Shown: piece after piece, positions 24,046 through 33,316 of the stretch
How positions within the stretch are numbered: position 1 is the stretch's first letter
How the letters are laid out: every line of letters begins with the position of its first letter
Origin: Pseudomonadota bacterium
GTDB taxonomy: Bacteria > Pseudomonadota > Gammaproteobacteria > Steroidobacterales > Steroidobacteraceae
Reading direction: 5' to 3'
DNA length: 64,000 nucleotides
Assembly: GCA_023423065.1 (NCBI GenBank)
Contig: JAFAGC010000054.1
Span: forward strand, 12,975 to 76,974
The notes under the pieces: generated by a model
Database searches by the model: none
Seen by the model: the letters and a program-made list of their open reading frames with translations, nothing else
Told to the model about the DNA's origin: nothing
Made by a program: the position numbers and the translations under genes

Positions 24046-24064
24046 TCACTTTCCTTCGACCTGA

Positions 24065-24130
24065 TACAATCGCGCGCGAATTTTTCCGGGGGCGGTTGTC
24101 TCTCATCATCGAGAGGTTGCTGCCCCTTTT
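24065..24130 (+). promoter_or_regulatory. nuo operon -10 element and leader hairpin
   Basis: TACAAT (24065-24070) is followed by a GC-rich discriminator; a matching -35 is not obvious. Downstream, GGGGC (24089-24093) pairs with GCCCC (24122-24126). An inner CTCTC/GAGAG stem (24100-24104 with 24111-24115) lies inside it, and TTTT comes right after. The structure sits between the presumed start and nuoA (24155). It could be an attenuator, or a terminator for the tRNA transcript. Confidence 0.45.
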
Positions 24131-24154
24131 CGTGATGGCGCAGAACTGTCAGAC

Positions 24155-24523
24155 ATGCTCGAAAATTACCTGCCCGTTTTGATTTTCCTCACCGTGGCCA
24201 CGGGCCTTGCGCTCGTGCTGCTCACGCTCGGCATCGTGATCGGCCGCTGGAAGGCGAAGGCGCGCACCGACGCCGAGAAACTCTCGCCGTACGAGTGCGG
24301 CTTCGAGGCGTTCGAAGACAGCCGCATGAAATTCGACGTGCGGTATTACCTCGTCGCCATCCTGTTCATCATCTTCGACCTCGAAATCGCCTTCCTCTTT
24401 CCGTGGGCGGTGGTGCTCGACAGCATCGGTGTGTTCGGTCTCGTCGCGATGGGCATCTTCCTGTTCATCCTCGTCGTGGGCTTCATCTACGAGTGGAAGA
24501 AAGGAGCGCTCGAATGGGACTAG
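24155..24523 (+). CDS. nuoA: NADH-quinone oxidoreductase subunit A
   Basis: This 122-residue membrane subunit of complex I, at the junction of the hydrophilic and membrane arms, has three predicted helices. The conserved cytoplasmic loop KLSPYECGFEAFEDSRMKFDVRYYLVAILFIIFDLE contains the Cys that reports active/deactive states in mitochondrial homologues. It is the first gene of the 14-gene nuo operon, 110 bases after tRNA-Leu. Its last ten bases overlap the nuoB start. Confidence 0.96.
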   Translation: MLENYLPVLIFLTVATGLALVLLTLGIVIGRWKAKARTDAEKLSPYECGFEAFEDSRMKFDVRYYLVAILFIIFDLEIAFLFPWAVVLDSIGVFGLVAMGIFLFILVVGFIYEWKKGALEWD

Positions 24524-25020
24524 CAGATAATGCGCCGGACAACGAACCGCAGGCCGGCTTCGCCGAGCGCGGATTCCTGACGACTACCGTCGATACGGTC
24601 TTCAACTGGGCGCGCACCGGATCGCTGTGGCCGATGACCTTCGGTCTTGCCTGCTGCGCGGTCGAGATGATGCATGCGGGCGCGTCGCGCTATGACCTCG
24701 ACCGCTTCGGCGTCGTGTTCCGTCCGAGCCCGCGCCAGTCCGACGTGATGATCGTCGCCGGCACGCTCGTCAACAAAATGGCGCCGGCGCTGCGCAAGGT
24801 CTACGACCAGATGCCCGAGCCGCGCTGGGTCATCTCGATGGGCTCGTGCGCGAACGGCGGCGGCTACTACCACTATTCTTATGCCGTGGTTCGCGGCTGC
24901 GACCGCATCGTTCCCGTCGACGTGTACGTGCCAGGCTGTCCGCCGACCGCCGAAGCGCTGCTCTACGGAATCATCCAGCTGCAGAAGAAGATCGAGCGCA
25001 CCAGCACGATCGCCGCGTAA
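24514..25020 (+). CDS. nuoB: NADH-quinone oxidoreductase subunit B
   Basis: This 168-residue peripheral-arm subunit carries cluster N2, the last Fe-S centre before quinone. The four ligands are visible in GLACCAVEMM, GSCANGG and VPGCPPTAE. ATG 24514 overlaps the nuoA stop by 10 bases and gives the normal N-terminus with the ERGFLTTTVDTVFNWARTGS segment. Length matches the family. Confidence 0.96.
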   Translation: MGLADNAPDNEPQAGFAERGFLTTTVDTVFNWARTGSLWPMTFGLACCAVEMMHAGASRYDLDRFGVVFRPSPRQSDVMIVAGTLVNKMAPALRKVYDQMPEPRWVISMGSCANGGGYYHYSYAVVRGCDRIVPVDVYVPGCPPTAEALLYGIIQLQKKIERTSTIAA

Positions 25021-25027
25021 GAACACG

Positions 25028-25711
25028 ATGACCGAAAAAATCGCAGCCCTTGCCACGAAGATCGAAGCGCGCCTGCCGGGACTGGTGTTCCGCGCGCCGT
25101 CGTTGTCCGACGAGCTCTGCTACGAAGTGCAGCCCGAAAAGCTGCTCGAGATCTGTCTCGCGCTGCGCGACACGCCGGGGCTGCAGTTCGAGGTGCTCAT
25201 CGACCTCGCCGGCATCGATTACATGGATTACGCCACGTCGGAGTGGAAGACCTATTCCGCGACGACCACGGGCTTCAGCCGCGGCGTGAACCGCGGCGGG
25301 CCGCGAAGGCCGCACGATGGCGCGAGATTCGCCGTCGCGTACCAGCTGCTCTCGGTGAGCAACAATCAGCGCCTGCGGCTGCGCGCGCGCTGCGAAGACG
25401 CGGAAGATCCGATCATCCCGTCGGTGGTCGACATCTGGCCGGGCGCGAACTGGTTCGAGCGCGAGGCGTTCGACCTGTTCGGCATCCTGTTCACGGGGCA
25501 TCCGGACCTGCGCCGCATCCTCACCGACTACGGCTTCATCGGCCACCCGTTCCGCAAGGATTTCCCGCTGATCGGCAACGTCGAGGTGCGTTACGACGCG
25601 GACAAGCAGCGCGTGGTGTATGAGCCCGTGAGCATCGAGCCGCGCACGCTGGTGCCGAAAGTCATCCGCGACGACAACCGTTACGACCCGGCCCTCAAAG
25701 CGCAGAAGTAA
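25028..25711 (+). CDS. nuoC: NADH-quinone oxidoreductase subunit C
   Basis: NuoC is the 30-kDa-type subunit of the peripheral arm. The 227-residue protein shows the signature WFEREAFDLFGILFTGHPDLRRILTDYGFIGHPFRKDFP and the N-terminal LIDLAGIDY segment. It is a separate gene from nuoD, unlike the nuoCD fusion in E. coli. It starts 7 bases after nuoB, and its stop shares one base with the nuoD start (TAATG). Confidence 0.95.
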   Translation: MTEKIAALATKIEARLPGLVFRAPSLSDELCYEVQPEKLLEICLALRDTPGLQFEVLIDLAGIDYMDYATSEWKTYSATTTGFSRGVNRGGPRRPHDGARFAVAYQLLSVSNNQRLRLRARCEDAEDPIIPSVVDIWPGANWFEREAFDLFGILFTGHPDLRRILTDYGFIGHPFRKDFPLIGNVEVRYDADKQRVVYEPVSIEPRTLVPKVIRDDNRYDPALKAQK

Positions 25712-26964
25712 TGAACGAGATCCGCAATTTCACGATGAACTTCGGTCCGCAGCATCCCGCGGCGCACGGCGTGCTGCGCCTGGTGCTCGAGATGGACGGC
25801 GAGGTCATCCAGAAGGCCGACCCGCACATCGGCCTGCTGCACCGGGGCACCGAGAAGCTCGCCGAGTCGAAGCCGTTCAACCAGTCGATCGGCTACATGG
25901 ACCGGCTCGATTACGTTTCGATGATGTGCAACGAGCACGCGTACGTGATGGCGATCGAACGCCTGCTCGGTGTCGAAGTGCCGATCCGCGCGCAGTACAT
26001 CCGCGTGATGTTCGACGAGGTCACGCGCATCCTGAATCACCTGATGTGGCTGGGCGCGCACGCGCTCGACATCGGCGCGATGACCGTGTTCCTGCTCGCG
26101 TTCAAGGAACGCGAGGACCTCATGGATTGTTACGAGGCGGTGTCGGGCACGCGCATGCATGCCACTTACTACCGCCCGGGCGGCGTGTACCGCGACCTGC
26201 CGGACTCGATGCCGAAGTACCAGGCCTCGAAGTGGCGCTCGCAGAAGCGCGCGGACCAGATGAACGCGGCTCGTGCAGGGTCGCTGCTCGATTTCATCGA
26301 CGAGTTCGTCGGACGCTTCCCGAAAGCGATCGACGAGTACGAAACGCTGCTCACCGACAATCGCATCTGGAAGCAGCGCACCGTGAACATCGGCGTCGTG
26401 ACGCCGGAGCGGGCGATGGCGCTCGGTTTCTCGGGGCCGATGCTGCGCGGCTCCGGCATCGTGTGGGACCTGCGCAAGAAACAGCCCTACGAGGTCTACG
26501 CCGATCTCGACTTCGACATTCCGATCGGCGTGAACGGCGACTGCTACGACCGTTATCTCGTGCGCATGGAAGAACTGCGCCAGAGCACGCGCATCATCAA
26601 GCAGTGCGTCGAGTGGCTGAAGCGCAATCCCGGCCCGGTGATGATCGACGACCGCAAGGTACGTCCGCCGCGCCGCGAGGAGATGAAGGGCGACATGGAA
26701 TCGCTCATCCATCACTTCAAACTGTTCACCGAAGGCTACACGGTGCCCGAGGGCGAGACCTACGCCGCGGTCGAGGCGCCGAAGGGCGAGTTCGGCATCT
26801 ACCTGATCTCGGACGGCGCCAACAAGCCGTATCGACTCAAGTGCCGCGCGCCCGGCTTCGCGCACCTGTCGTCGCTCGAGGAAATGACGAAGGGACACAT
26901 GCTCGCGGACGTGGTCGCGGTGATCGGTACGCAGGACATCGTGTTCGGAGAGGTGGATCGATGA
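25711..26964 (+). CDS. nuoD: NADH-quinone oxidoreductase subunit D
   Basis: This 417-residue 49-kDa-type subunit, with NuoB, forms the quinone-binding site. It shows FGPQHPAAHGVLRL (with the conserved quinone-site His), HRGTEKL, the helix YVSMMCNEHAYVMAIE, and C-terminal RAPGFAHLSSLEEMTKGHMLADVVAVIGTQDIVFGEVDR. The nickel-binding Cys residues of related hydrogenases are absent, as expected. Its stop overlaps the nuoE start (ATGA). Confidence 0.97.
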   Translation: MNEIRNFTMNFGPQHPAAHGVLRLVLEMDGEVIQKADPHIGLLHRGTEKLAESKPFNQSIGYMDRLDYVSMMCNEHAYVMAIERLLGVEVPIRAQYIRVMFDEVTRILNHLMWLGAHALDIGAMTVFLLAFKEREDLMDCYEAVSGTRMHATYYRPGGVYRDLPDSMPKYQASKWRSQKRADQMNAARAGSLLDFIDEFVGRFPKAIDEYETLLTDNRIWKQRTVNIGVVTPERAMALGFSGPMLRGSGIVWDLRKKQPYEVYADLDFDIPIGVNGDCYDRYLVRMEELRQSTRIIKQCVEWLKRNPGPVMIDDRKVRPPRREEMKGDMESLIHHFKLFTEGYTVPEGETYAAVEAPKGEFGIYLISDGANKPYRLKCRAPGFAHLSSLEEMTKGHMLADVVAVIGTQDIVFGEVDR

Positions 26965-27503
26965 CGCACGTCGTGAAGACTGCGGATGGTGGAGCGTTCG
27001 AGCCCGTGCTCGGCGAGAAGTCGCGCCTGTTGAACGAGCACACCCGCCACGAGATCGACGAGTGGATCGGCCGCTTCCCGACGGGCCGCCAGCGTTCGGC
27101 GGTGTTGTCGGCGCTGCGTTTCACGCAGGAGCAGAACAACGGCTTCCTGACCCCGGAGCTGATGGATGGCGTCGCGGAGTACCTGCGGCTGCCGTCGATC
27201 CAGGTGTACGAAGTCGCGACCTTCTACTCGATGTTCGAGACGCATCCCTGCGGCCGGCACCACGTCAGCATCTGCACGAACATCAGCTGCATGCTGAACG
27301 GCGCCGAGGACCTGGTCGCGCATTGCGAGAAGAAGTTGGGCATCAAGCTCGGCGAGAGCACGCCCGACGGCCGCATCTTCCTCAAGAAGGAAGAAGAGTG
27401 CCTCGCGGCCTGCACCGGCGCGCCGATGATGATGGTCGATCACGTTTTCCACGAGTACCTGACGCCCGAGAAGGTGGACAAGGTGCTCGACGAGCTGAAG
27501 TAG
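26961..27503 (+). CDS. nuoE: NADH-quinone oxidoreductase subunit E
   Basis: This 180-residue thioredoxin-like subunit binds the [2Fe-2S] cluster N1a. Its four Cys ligands are in CTNISCML and CLAACTGAP. The N-terminal helical part with RQRSAVLSALRFTQEQNNGFL and EVATFYSMFE is typical. ATG 26961 overlaps the nuoD stop. nuoF follows after 16 bases, giving the NADH-dehydrogenase module E-F-G. Confidence 0.95.
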   Translation: MTHVVKTADGGAFEPVLGEKSRLLNEHTRHEIDEWIGRFPTGRQRSAVLSALRFTQEQNNGFLTPELMDGVAEYLRLPSIQVYEVATFYSMFETHPCGRHHVSICTNISCMLNGAEDLVAHCEKKLGIKLGESTPDGRIFLKKEEECLAACTGAPMMMVDHVFHEYLTPEKVDKVLDELK

Positions 27504-27519
27504 GAAAGAGACTAGCTAC

Positions 27520-28845
27520 ATGGCAGGCGCACTCGAAAAGTGGCGGGACAAGATGAACCTCACGGTGTTCGAGCCGTTGAAGTTCGAGGAATCCTGGAAG
27601 CTCGAGAACTACCTCAAGATCGGTGGTTATGACGCGTGGAAGAAGATCCTCGCGGAGAAGCCGACGCGCATCTCCGTGGTCGAGCAGGTGAAGGCCTCGG
27701 GCCTGCGCGGCCGCGGCGGCGCGGGCTTCCCCACCGGCACGAAGTGGAGCTTCATGCCGCGCGACGCGACGATGCAGAAATACGCCGTGTGCAACTCGGA
27801 CGAATCCGAGCCTGGCACCTGCCATGACCGCGACATCCTGCGCTACAACCCGCACTCGCTGATCGAAGGCATGGCCATCGGCGGCTACTGCATGAACGCC
27901 ACGGTGGGCTACAACTACATCCGCGGCGAATTCCTCGGCGAGCCCGTGCCGCGTTTCGAAGCGGCGGTGAAGGAAGCCTATGAAGCAGGCTTGTTAGGCA
28001 AGAACATCCTCGGCTCCGGCATCGACTTCGACCTCTACACCGCGGTGGGCGCCGGCGCCTACATCTGCGGCGAGGAAACCGCGCTGCTCGATTCGCTCGA
28101 GGGCAAGCAGGGCAAGCCGCGCTTCAAGCCGCCGTTCCCGGCCGCGTACGGCCTGTACGGCGCACCGACGACCATCAACAACACGCAGAGCTACGCGTCG
28201 GTGCCGACGATCCTGCGCAAGGGTCCGGAGTGGTTCGCCAAGCTCGGCGTCGCGAACGCCGGCGGCACGGCCATCTTCTCGGTCTCGGGCCACGTGAACA
28301 AACCCGGCAACTACGAGTTGCCGATGGGTATCCCGTTCGCCGAACTCCTCGAGATCGCAGGCGGCGTGAAGGACGGGCGCAAGCTGAAGGCCGTCATTCC
28401 CGGTGGCTCGTCGGTGTATGTATTGCCGGCCGACAAGATCATGGCGGCGAACATGGATTACGACTCGCTGAAGGCCGCGGGCTCTTCGGTCGGGTCGGCC
28501 GCGGTCATCGTGATGGACGAGACCACCTGCATGGTGAAGGTGCTCGAGCGACTGTCGCGCTTCTACAAGAGCGAGTCCTGCGGCCAGTGCACGCCGTGCC
28601 GTGAAGGCACCGGCTGGATGAACCGCGTGATCCGCCGGATCATGGCGGGGCAGGGCAACAAGGGCGATCTGCAATTGCTGGTCGACGTCGCGGGCCGCAT
28701 CGAAGGCCACACGATCTGCGCGCTCGGCGACGCGGCTGCATGGCCGGTGCAGAGCTTCCTCAAGCATTTCCGCCACGAGTTCGAATACATGATCGACAAC
28801 GGTGGCCGCAGCATCGTCGACGGCTTGGGCCGGAGGGCGGCATGA
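27520..28845 (+). CDS. nuoF: NADH-quinone oxidoreductase subunit F
   Basis: This 441-residue subunit binds NADH and FMN. The NADH/FMN segments GLRGRGGAGFPTGTKW, CNSDESEPGTCHDRDI and GAGAYICGEETALLDSLEG are intact. The C-terminal ESCGQCTPCREGTGWM plus a downstream Cys (HTICALGD) bind the [4Fe-4S] cluster N3. It overlaps nuoG by four bases (ATGA). Confidence 0.97.
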   Translation: MAGALEKWRDKMNLTVFEPLKFEESWKLENYLKIGGYDAWKKILAEKPTRISVVEQVKASGLRGRGGAGFPTGTKWSFMPRDATMQKYAVCNSDESEPGTCHDRDILRYNPHSLIEGMAIGGYCMNATVGYNYIRGEFLGEPVPRFEAAVKEAYEAGLLGKNILGSGIDFDLYTAVGAGAYICGEETALLDSLEGKQGKPRFKPPFPAAYGLYGAPTTINNTQSYASVPTILRKGPEWFAKLGVANAGGTAIFSVSGHVNKPGNYELPMGIPFAELLEIAGGVKDGRKLKAVIPGGSSVYVLPADKIMAANMDYDSLKAAGSSVGSAAVIVMDETTCMVKVLERLSRFYKSESCGQCTPCREGTGWMNRVIRRIMAGQGNKGDLQLLVDVAGRIEGHTICALGDAAAWPVQSFLKHFRHEFEYMIDNGGRSIVDGLGRRAA

Positions 28846-31082
28846 GCACGCCAGCCGACAAGGCCGCGCCGCCCCCGGCCGCTCCGCCGTCCGACGTGGT
28901 CAACGTCGAGGTCGACGGCAAGCCCGCCAAGGGCAAGAAAGGCCAGATGATCATCCACGTCACGGACGCCGAGAACGCGTACGTGCCGCGCTTCTGCTAC
29001 CACGACAAACTACCCATCGCGGCCAACTGCCGCATGTGCCTCGTGGAAGTGGAGAAGGCGCCGAAGCCGCTGCCGGCCTGCGCCACGCCCATAACCGAGG
29101 GCATGAAGATCTTCACGAAGAGCCCGAAGGCCATCGGCGCGCAGAAGGCGACGATGGAGTTCCTGCTCATCAACCATCCGCTCGACTGCCCGATCTGCGA
29201 CCAGGGCGGCGAGTGCGAGCTGCAGGATCTGGCGATGGGCTTCGGCCGCGACATCTCGCGCTTCAACGAGCGCAAGCGCGTCGTGAAGGACAAGAACATC
29301 GGCCCGCTCGTGTCCACCGACATGACACGCTGCATCCACTGCACGCGCTGCGTGCGTTTCGGCCAGGACGTCGCCGGCATCCAGGAACTCGGCACGACGG
29401 GCCGCGGCGAGCAGATGGAGATCGGCACGTACGTCGAGCGCGCGGTCGATCACGAGCTGTCGGGCAACATCATCGACCTGTGCCCGGTGGGCGCGCTCAA
29501 CTCGAAGCCGTTCCGCTATCGCGCGCGCTCCTGGGAAATGACCCAGCACCCGTTGATCTCGCCGCACGACGGCACGGGTACGAACGTGTTCGGCCACGTG
29601 CTGCGCGGCAGGCTCATGCGCGTCGTGCCACGGACCAACGAGGCGATCAACGAGACGTGGATCGCCGACCGCGACCGCTTCAGCTACGAAGGCCTCTACA
29701 GCGCCGATCGCCTGGATGCGCCCATGGTGCGCCAGGGAGAAGGCAATGGCAGCGAGTGGAAGAAGGTGACGTGGGAAGTCGCGCTCGAGACCGCCGCGAA
29801 GGCGCTCAAGGCCGCCGGCGCCGATCTCGCGACGCTCGCGAGCAGCTCGTCGACGGTCGAGGAGCTCTATCTTCTGAGCAGGCTCACGCGCGCGCTCGGC
29901 TCCAACAACATCGATCACCGCCTGCGCCAGGCGGATTTCCGCGACCAGGCGGCCGATCCGGCGGCGCCGGGCCTCGGTGGTCTCGCCATTGCCGGCATCG
30001 ATAAGCTCGACGCGCTGCTCGTCGTGGGCAGCAACCTGCGCCGCGAGGTGCCGGTGCTCGCGAACCGCGTTCGCACGGCCGCGAAGCGCGGCGCGCGGAT
30101 CGCGTTCGTCAATCCGGCGCGCTTCGAGTACCTGTTCCCCGTTGCCGGTTACCTCGAGTCCGCGCCTTCGAAGCAGGTCGCGGATCTGGCGGCTATCTAC
30201 TCGGCCTGCCTGGACGGCGCGGCCGCGCCGGCGCATCTCGCGGGCCTGGTTGCCGGTGCGCAGCCGAACGTGGGCCATCGCTCCATCGCCACGTCGCTCA
30301 AGACCGGGCAGAACCGTGCGATCTGGCTGGGGGCCCTGGCCCTGCGCCATCCCGCATTTGCCGATCTGCGTGCCATCGCCGCCGGAATTGCCGCGGCCAC
30401 CGGCGCGACGCTCGGCGTGCTCGCCGAAGGTGGCAATGCCGCGGGTGCGTATCTCGCCGGCGCAGTGCCGCATCGCGACGCGGGCGGCAAGTCCGCCAAC
30501 GTCGGCAAGAACGCGCGCGAGATGCTCACGCAGTCGCAGAAGGTCTACCTGCTGTTCGGCGGCACGGAGCCTTGGGCCGACGGAATCGGCGCCGAGGCGC
30601 TCAAGGCGCTGGGCGGCGCAAGCTATGTCGTCGCCGCCACGCCTTACGCCGACGAGCAGTTGAAGTCGGTGGCGCACGTGCTGCTGCCGACTTCGACGTT
30701 CGCGGAATCCTCGGGCACGTACGTGAATTTCGAAGGTGTCTGGCAGAGCTTCGCGGGCGCGGCCCGGTCTCTCGGCGAGTCGCGTCCCGGCTGGAAGGTG
30801 CTGCGCGTGCTCGGCAATCTCGCCGGCGTCGCGAACTTCGAATACCAGTCGTCGGAGGAGGTGCGCGAGGAACTGCGCGCGCGCTGCGGCGATGTCGTCG
30901 CGAGCTCGTACCAGGGCACGCATGAAGTGAAGGCGGGAAGCTCCGACGCTCCCAAGTCTGATCAGCGAATAGTGGACGTGCCGATGTACTCGATCGACGC
31001 GGTCCTGCGCCGCGCGCCGTCGCTGCAACGTACGAAGGAAGGCAAGAAGGCCGCCGAAGTGTACGGAGGGCAGGGCGCGTGA
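28842..31082 (+). CDS. nuoG: NADH-quinone oxidoreductase subunit G
   Basis: The 746-residue Fe-S subunit has an N-terminal ferredoxin-like [2Fe-2S] domain (CYHDKLPIAANCRMC plus a fourth Cys in PACATP). The N5 motif HPLDCPICDQGGEC has His ligation, and N4 is CIHCTRC with CPVGAL. A molybdopterin-type domain follows (from about residue 225) without cofactor function. The position of the extra N7 cluster reads PLISPHDGTG with no Cys, so N7 is absent. The Ala/Pro N-terminus (PADKAAPPPAAPP) is a lineage extension. Confidence 0.95.
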   Translation: MSTPADKAAPPPAAPPSDVVNVEVDGKPAKGKKGQMIIHVTDAENAYVPRFCYHDKLPIAANCRMCLVEVEKAPKPLPACATPITEGMKIFTKSPKAIGAQKATMEFLLINHPLDCPICDQGGECELQDLAMGFGRDISRFNERKRVVKDKNIGPLVSTDMTRCIHCTRCVRFGQDVAGIQELGTTGRGEQMEIGTYVERAVDHELSGNIIDLCPVGALNSKPFRYRARSWEMTQHPLISPHDGTGTNVFGHVLRGRLMRVVPRTNEAINETWIADRDRFSYEGLYSADRLDAPMVRQGEGNGSEWKKVTWEVALETAAKALKAAGADLATLASSSSTVEELYLLSRLTRALGSNNIDHRLRQADFRDQAADPAAPGLGGLAIAGIDKLDALLVVGSNLRREVPVLANRVRTAAKRGARIAFVNPARFEYLFPVAGYLESAPSKQVADLAAIYSACLDGAAAPAHLAGLVAGAQPNVGHRSIATSLKTGQNRAIWLGALALRHPAFADLRAIAAGIAAATGATLGVLAEGGNAAGAYLAGAVPHRDAGGKSANVGKNAREMLTQSQKVYLLFGGTEPWADGIGAEALKALGGASYVVAATPYADEQLKSVAHVLLPTSTFAESSGTYVNFEGVWQSFAGAARSLGESRPGWKVLRVLGNLAGVANFEYQSSEEVREELRARCGDVVASSYQGTHEVKAGSSDAPKSDQRIVDVPMYSIDAVLRRAPSLQRTKEGKKAAEVYGGQGA

Positions 31083-32185
31083 TTACCTGGATCAGCGAAC
31101 TCATCCGCTACCCCTCGTGGCACCCCGCGCTCCAGTCGACGTTCTGGATCATCGGCGTGACGGTCGCCCTGATCCTGTCGGTGGCGTTCACCACGTTGTG
31201 GGAGCGCAAGGTCATCGGCTGGATGCAGCTGCGCAAGGGTCCCAACCGCGTTGGCAGCATCTTCGGGCTCGTTCCGGGCATCTTTCAGCCCTTCGCGGAC
31301 GTCATCAAACTGCTGATCAAGGAAGTCGTCATTCCGTCGCAGTCCAACAAGGTGCTGTTCCGGATTGCGCCGATCATCACGCTGGTCCCCGCGTTCGCGA
31401 TCTGGGCCGTGATCCCGCTCGACCCGAACCTCGTCATCGCCGACGTCAACGCCGGACTGCTCTACGTGCTCGCGCTCACCTCGGTGGGCGTGTACGGCGT
31501 GATCCTGGCCGGATGGGCGTCGAACTCGAAGTACGCGTTCCTCGGTGCGATGCGCTCGGCCGCGCAGATCGTCGCGTACGAAATCGCGATGGGCTTCGCG
31601 CTGGTCGGCGTGGTCATGGCCGCGGGTAGTTTGAGCCTCGGGGACATCATCGAGGGTCAGCGCGGCGGCTGGTTCACCTGGAACTGGACCTGGCTCTTTC
31701 CGCTGTTCGTCGTGTATTTCATCTCGGGCGTGGCGGAGACCAATCGCGCGCCGTTCGACGTGGCCGAAGGCGAGTCAGAAATCGTCGCCGGCTTCCACGT
31801 CGAGTATTCGGGCATCGCGTTCGCGCTGTTCTTCCTCGCCGAATACGCGAACATGATCCTGATCTCGGCCCTGACGGCCGTGTTCTTCTTCGGTGGGTGG
31901 CTGAGCCCGTTCAGCGGTTTCGTCGACGTCGAGGCGGTGCGCGAGATCGCGTACATCGGCTGGTTCCTCGCGCTCATCGTGGGCGACGGCTTCCAGTGGC
32001 TGTTCCTCAAACTATTCATTTTCCTCTTCATGTTCCTCTGGTTCCGGGCCACGTTCCCGCGCTACCGGTACGACCAGATCATGCGTCTCGGCTGGAAGAT
32101 CCTGATTCCGGTGACCATCGTCTGGATCGCGGTTGAAGGCGTGATGGCGTACCTGAAGGTCGGACCCTGGAGGGTAGTGAGCTAA
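31079..32185 (+). CDS. nuoH: NADH-quinone oxidoreductase subunit H
   Basis: This 368-residue membrane subunit forms the quinone tunnel entrance. It has eight or nine helices and the conserved cytoplasmic segments ERKVIGWMQLRKGPNRVG and ETNRAPFDVAEGESEIVAGFHVEYSG, plus RATFPRYRYDQIMRLGWK near the C-terminus. The start is GTG 31079 overlapping the nuoG stop. nuoI follows 2 bases after the stop. Confidence 0.96.
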   Translation: MITWISELIRYPSWHPALQSTFWIIGVTVALILSVAFTTLWERKVIGWMQLRKGPNRVGSIFGLVPGIFQPFADVIKLLIKEVVIPSQSNKVLFRIAPIITLVPAFAIWAVIPLDPNLVIADVNAGLLYVLALTSVGVYGVILAGWASNSKYAFLGAMRSAAQIVAYEIAMGFALVGVVMAAGSLSLGDIIEGQRGGWFTWNWTWLFPLFVVYFISGVAETNRAPFDVAEGESEIVAGFHVEYSGIAFALFFLAEYANMILISALTAVFFFGGWLSPFSGFVDVEAVREIAYIGWFLALIVGDGFQWLFLKLFIFLFMFLWFRATFPRYRYDQIMRLGWKILIPVTIVWIAVEGVMAYLKVGPWRVVS

Positions 32186-32187
32186 TC

Positions 32188-32667
32188 ATGCGCAGCATCA
32201 TCAAGACATTCGCCCTGTGGGAACTGCTCAAGGGCATGAGCGTGACGATCCGGAAGTTCTTCACGCCGAAATTCACCGTGAACTACCCGGAAGAGAAGAC
32301 GCCGCAGTCGCCGCGCTTCCGCGGCCTGCACGCGTTGCGCCGTTATCCGAACGGTGAAGAGCGCTGCATCGCCTGCAAGCTCTGCGAGGCGGTGTGCCCG
32401 GCGCTCGCGATCACGATCGAGTCGGACGTGGCCAACGACGGCACACGCCGCACGACGCGTTACGACATCGACCTGTTCAAGTGCATCTACTGCGGCTTCT
32501 GCGAAGAGGCCTGCCCGGTCGATGCCATCGTCGAGACCCGCATCCACGAGTACCACATGGAGCATCGCGGCGAGAACATCATGTCGAAGGACAAACTGCT
32601 CGCGGTGGGCGAGCGCTATGACGCCCTGATCAGCGCCGACAAGGCCGCTGACGCGTCGTACCGCTGA
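32188..32667 (+). CDS. nuoI: NADH-quinone oxidoreductase subunit I
   Basis: This 159-residue ferredoxin-like subunit has two [4Fe-4S] motifs, CIACKLCEAVCP and CIYCGFCEEACP (clusters N6a and N6b). The N-terminal amphipathic helix docks on the membrane arm (WELLKGMSVTIRKFF). The length and the segment RFRGLHALRRYPNGEERC are typical. Confidence 0.97.
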   Translation: MRSIIKTFALWELLKGMSVTIRKFFTPKFTVNYPEEKTPQSPRFRGLHALRRYPNGEERCIACKLCEAVCPALAITIESDVANDGTRRTTRYDIDLFKCIYCGFCEEACPVDAIVETRIHEYHMEHRGENIMSKDKLLAVGERYDALISADKAADASYR

Positions 32668-32683
32668 GAGAGGGGAGCTGGGC

Positions 32684-33316
32684 TTGCTGGTAGAAATCCT
32701 CTTCTGGGTCTTCGCGGCGCTTCTGGTGGCCGCGGCGCTCGCCATGATCATGGTGCGCAACCCCGTGCACTCGGCGTTGCTGCTGGTCTCGTGTTTCTTC
32801 ACGAGCGCGTCCATCTGGCTGCTCATCGAGGCCGAGTTCCTCGCCATCGTGCTGATACTCGTCTACGTCGGTGCGGTCATGGTGCTGTTCCTGTTCGTCG
32901 TGATGATGCTCGACATCAACATCGAGGAAGTGCGCGCGCGCGTGACGCGTTACGCATTGTTCGGTGGCATCGTCGCGGGCGTGGTCGTGTTCGAGATCGT
33001 GAGTGTCGTGTGGGCGAAGAGCCTGGGCGTAGAGTCCGGCGCTCCCGTGCCGGTGCCGGCCGACCACAGCAACACGGCCGAACTCGGCAAGGTGCTCTAC
33101 ACGGACTACGTGTACGCGTTCGAGCTCGCGGCCGTGTTGCTGCTGCTCGCCATCGTCGCGGCGATTTCGCTGACGATGCGCAAGCGTCCCGGCCTCAAGC
33201 AACAGGACATCGCCAAACAAGTCGCGGTGCGGCGCGAAGATCGCGTGCGCGTCGTGTCGGTGCCCGCGGAGAAGCCGGCCGCGTCCGCGCCACCCGCTCC
33301 GGAGAAGGCGCCATGA
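32684..33316 (+). CDS. nuoJ: NADH-quinone oxidoreductase subunit J
   Basis: This 210-residue membrane subunit has five helices. The third contains VLILVYVGAVMVLFLFVVMML, including the conserved pi-bulge region. The C-terminus carries about 30 extra residues that are charged and Pro/Ala-rich. The likely start is TTG 32684, 7 bases after GAGGGGAG, giving LLVEILFWVFAALLV. The stop overlaps nuoK (ATGA). Confidence 0.93.
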   Translation: MLVEILFWVFAALLVAAALAMIMVRNPVHSALLLVSCFFTSASIWLLIEAEFLAIVLILVYVGAVMVLFLFVVMMLDINIEEVRARVTRYALFGGIVAGVVVFEIVSVVWAKSLGVESGAPVPVPADHSNTAELGKVLYTDYVYAFELAAVLLLLAIVAAISLTMRKRPGLKQQDIAKQVAVRREDRVRVVSVPAEKPAASAPPAPEKAP

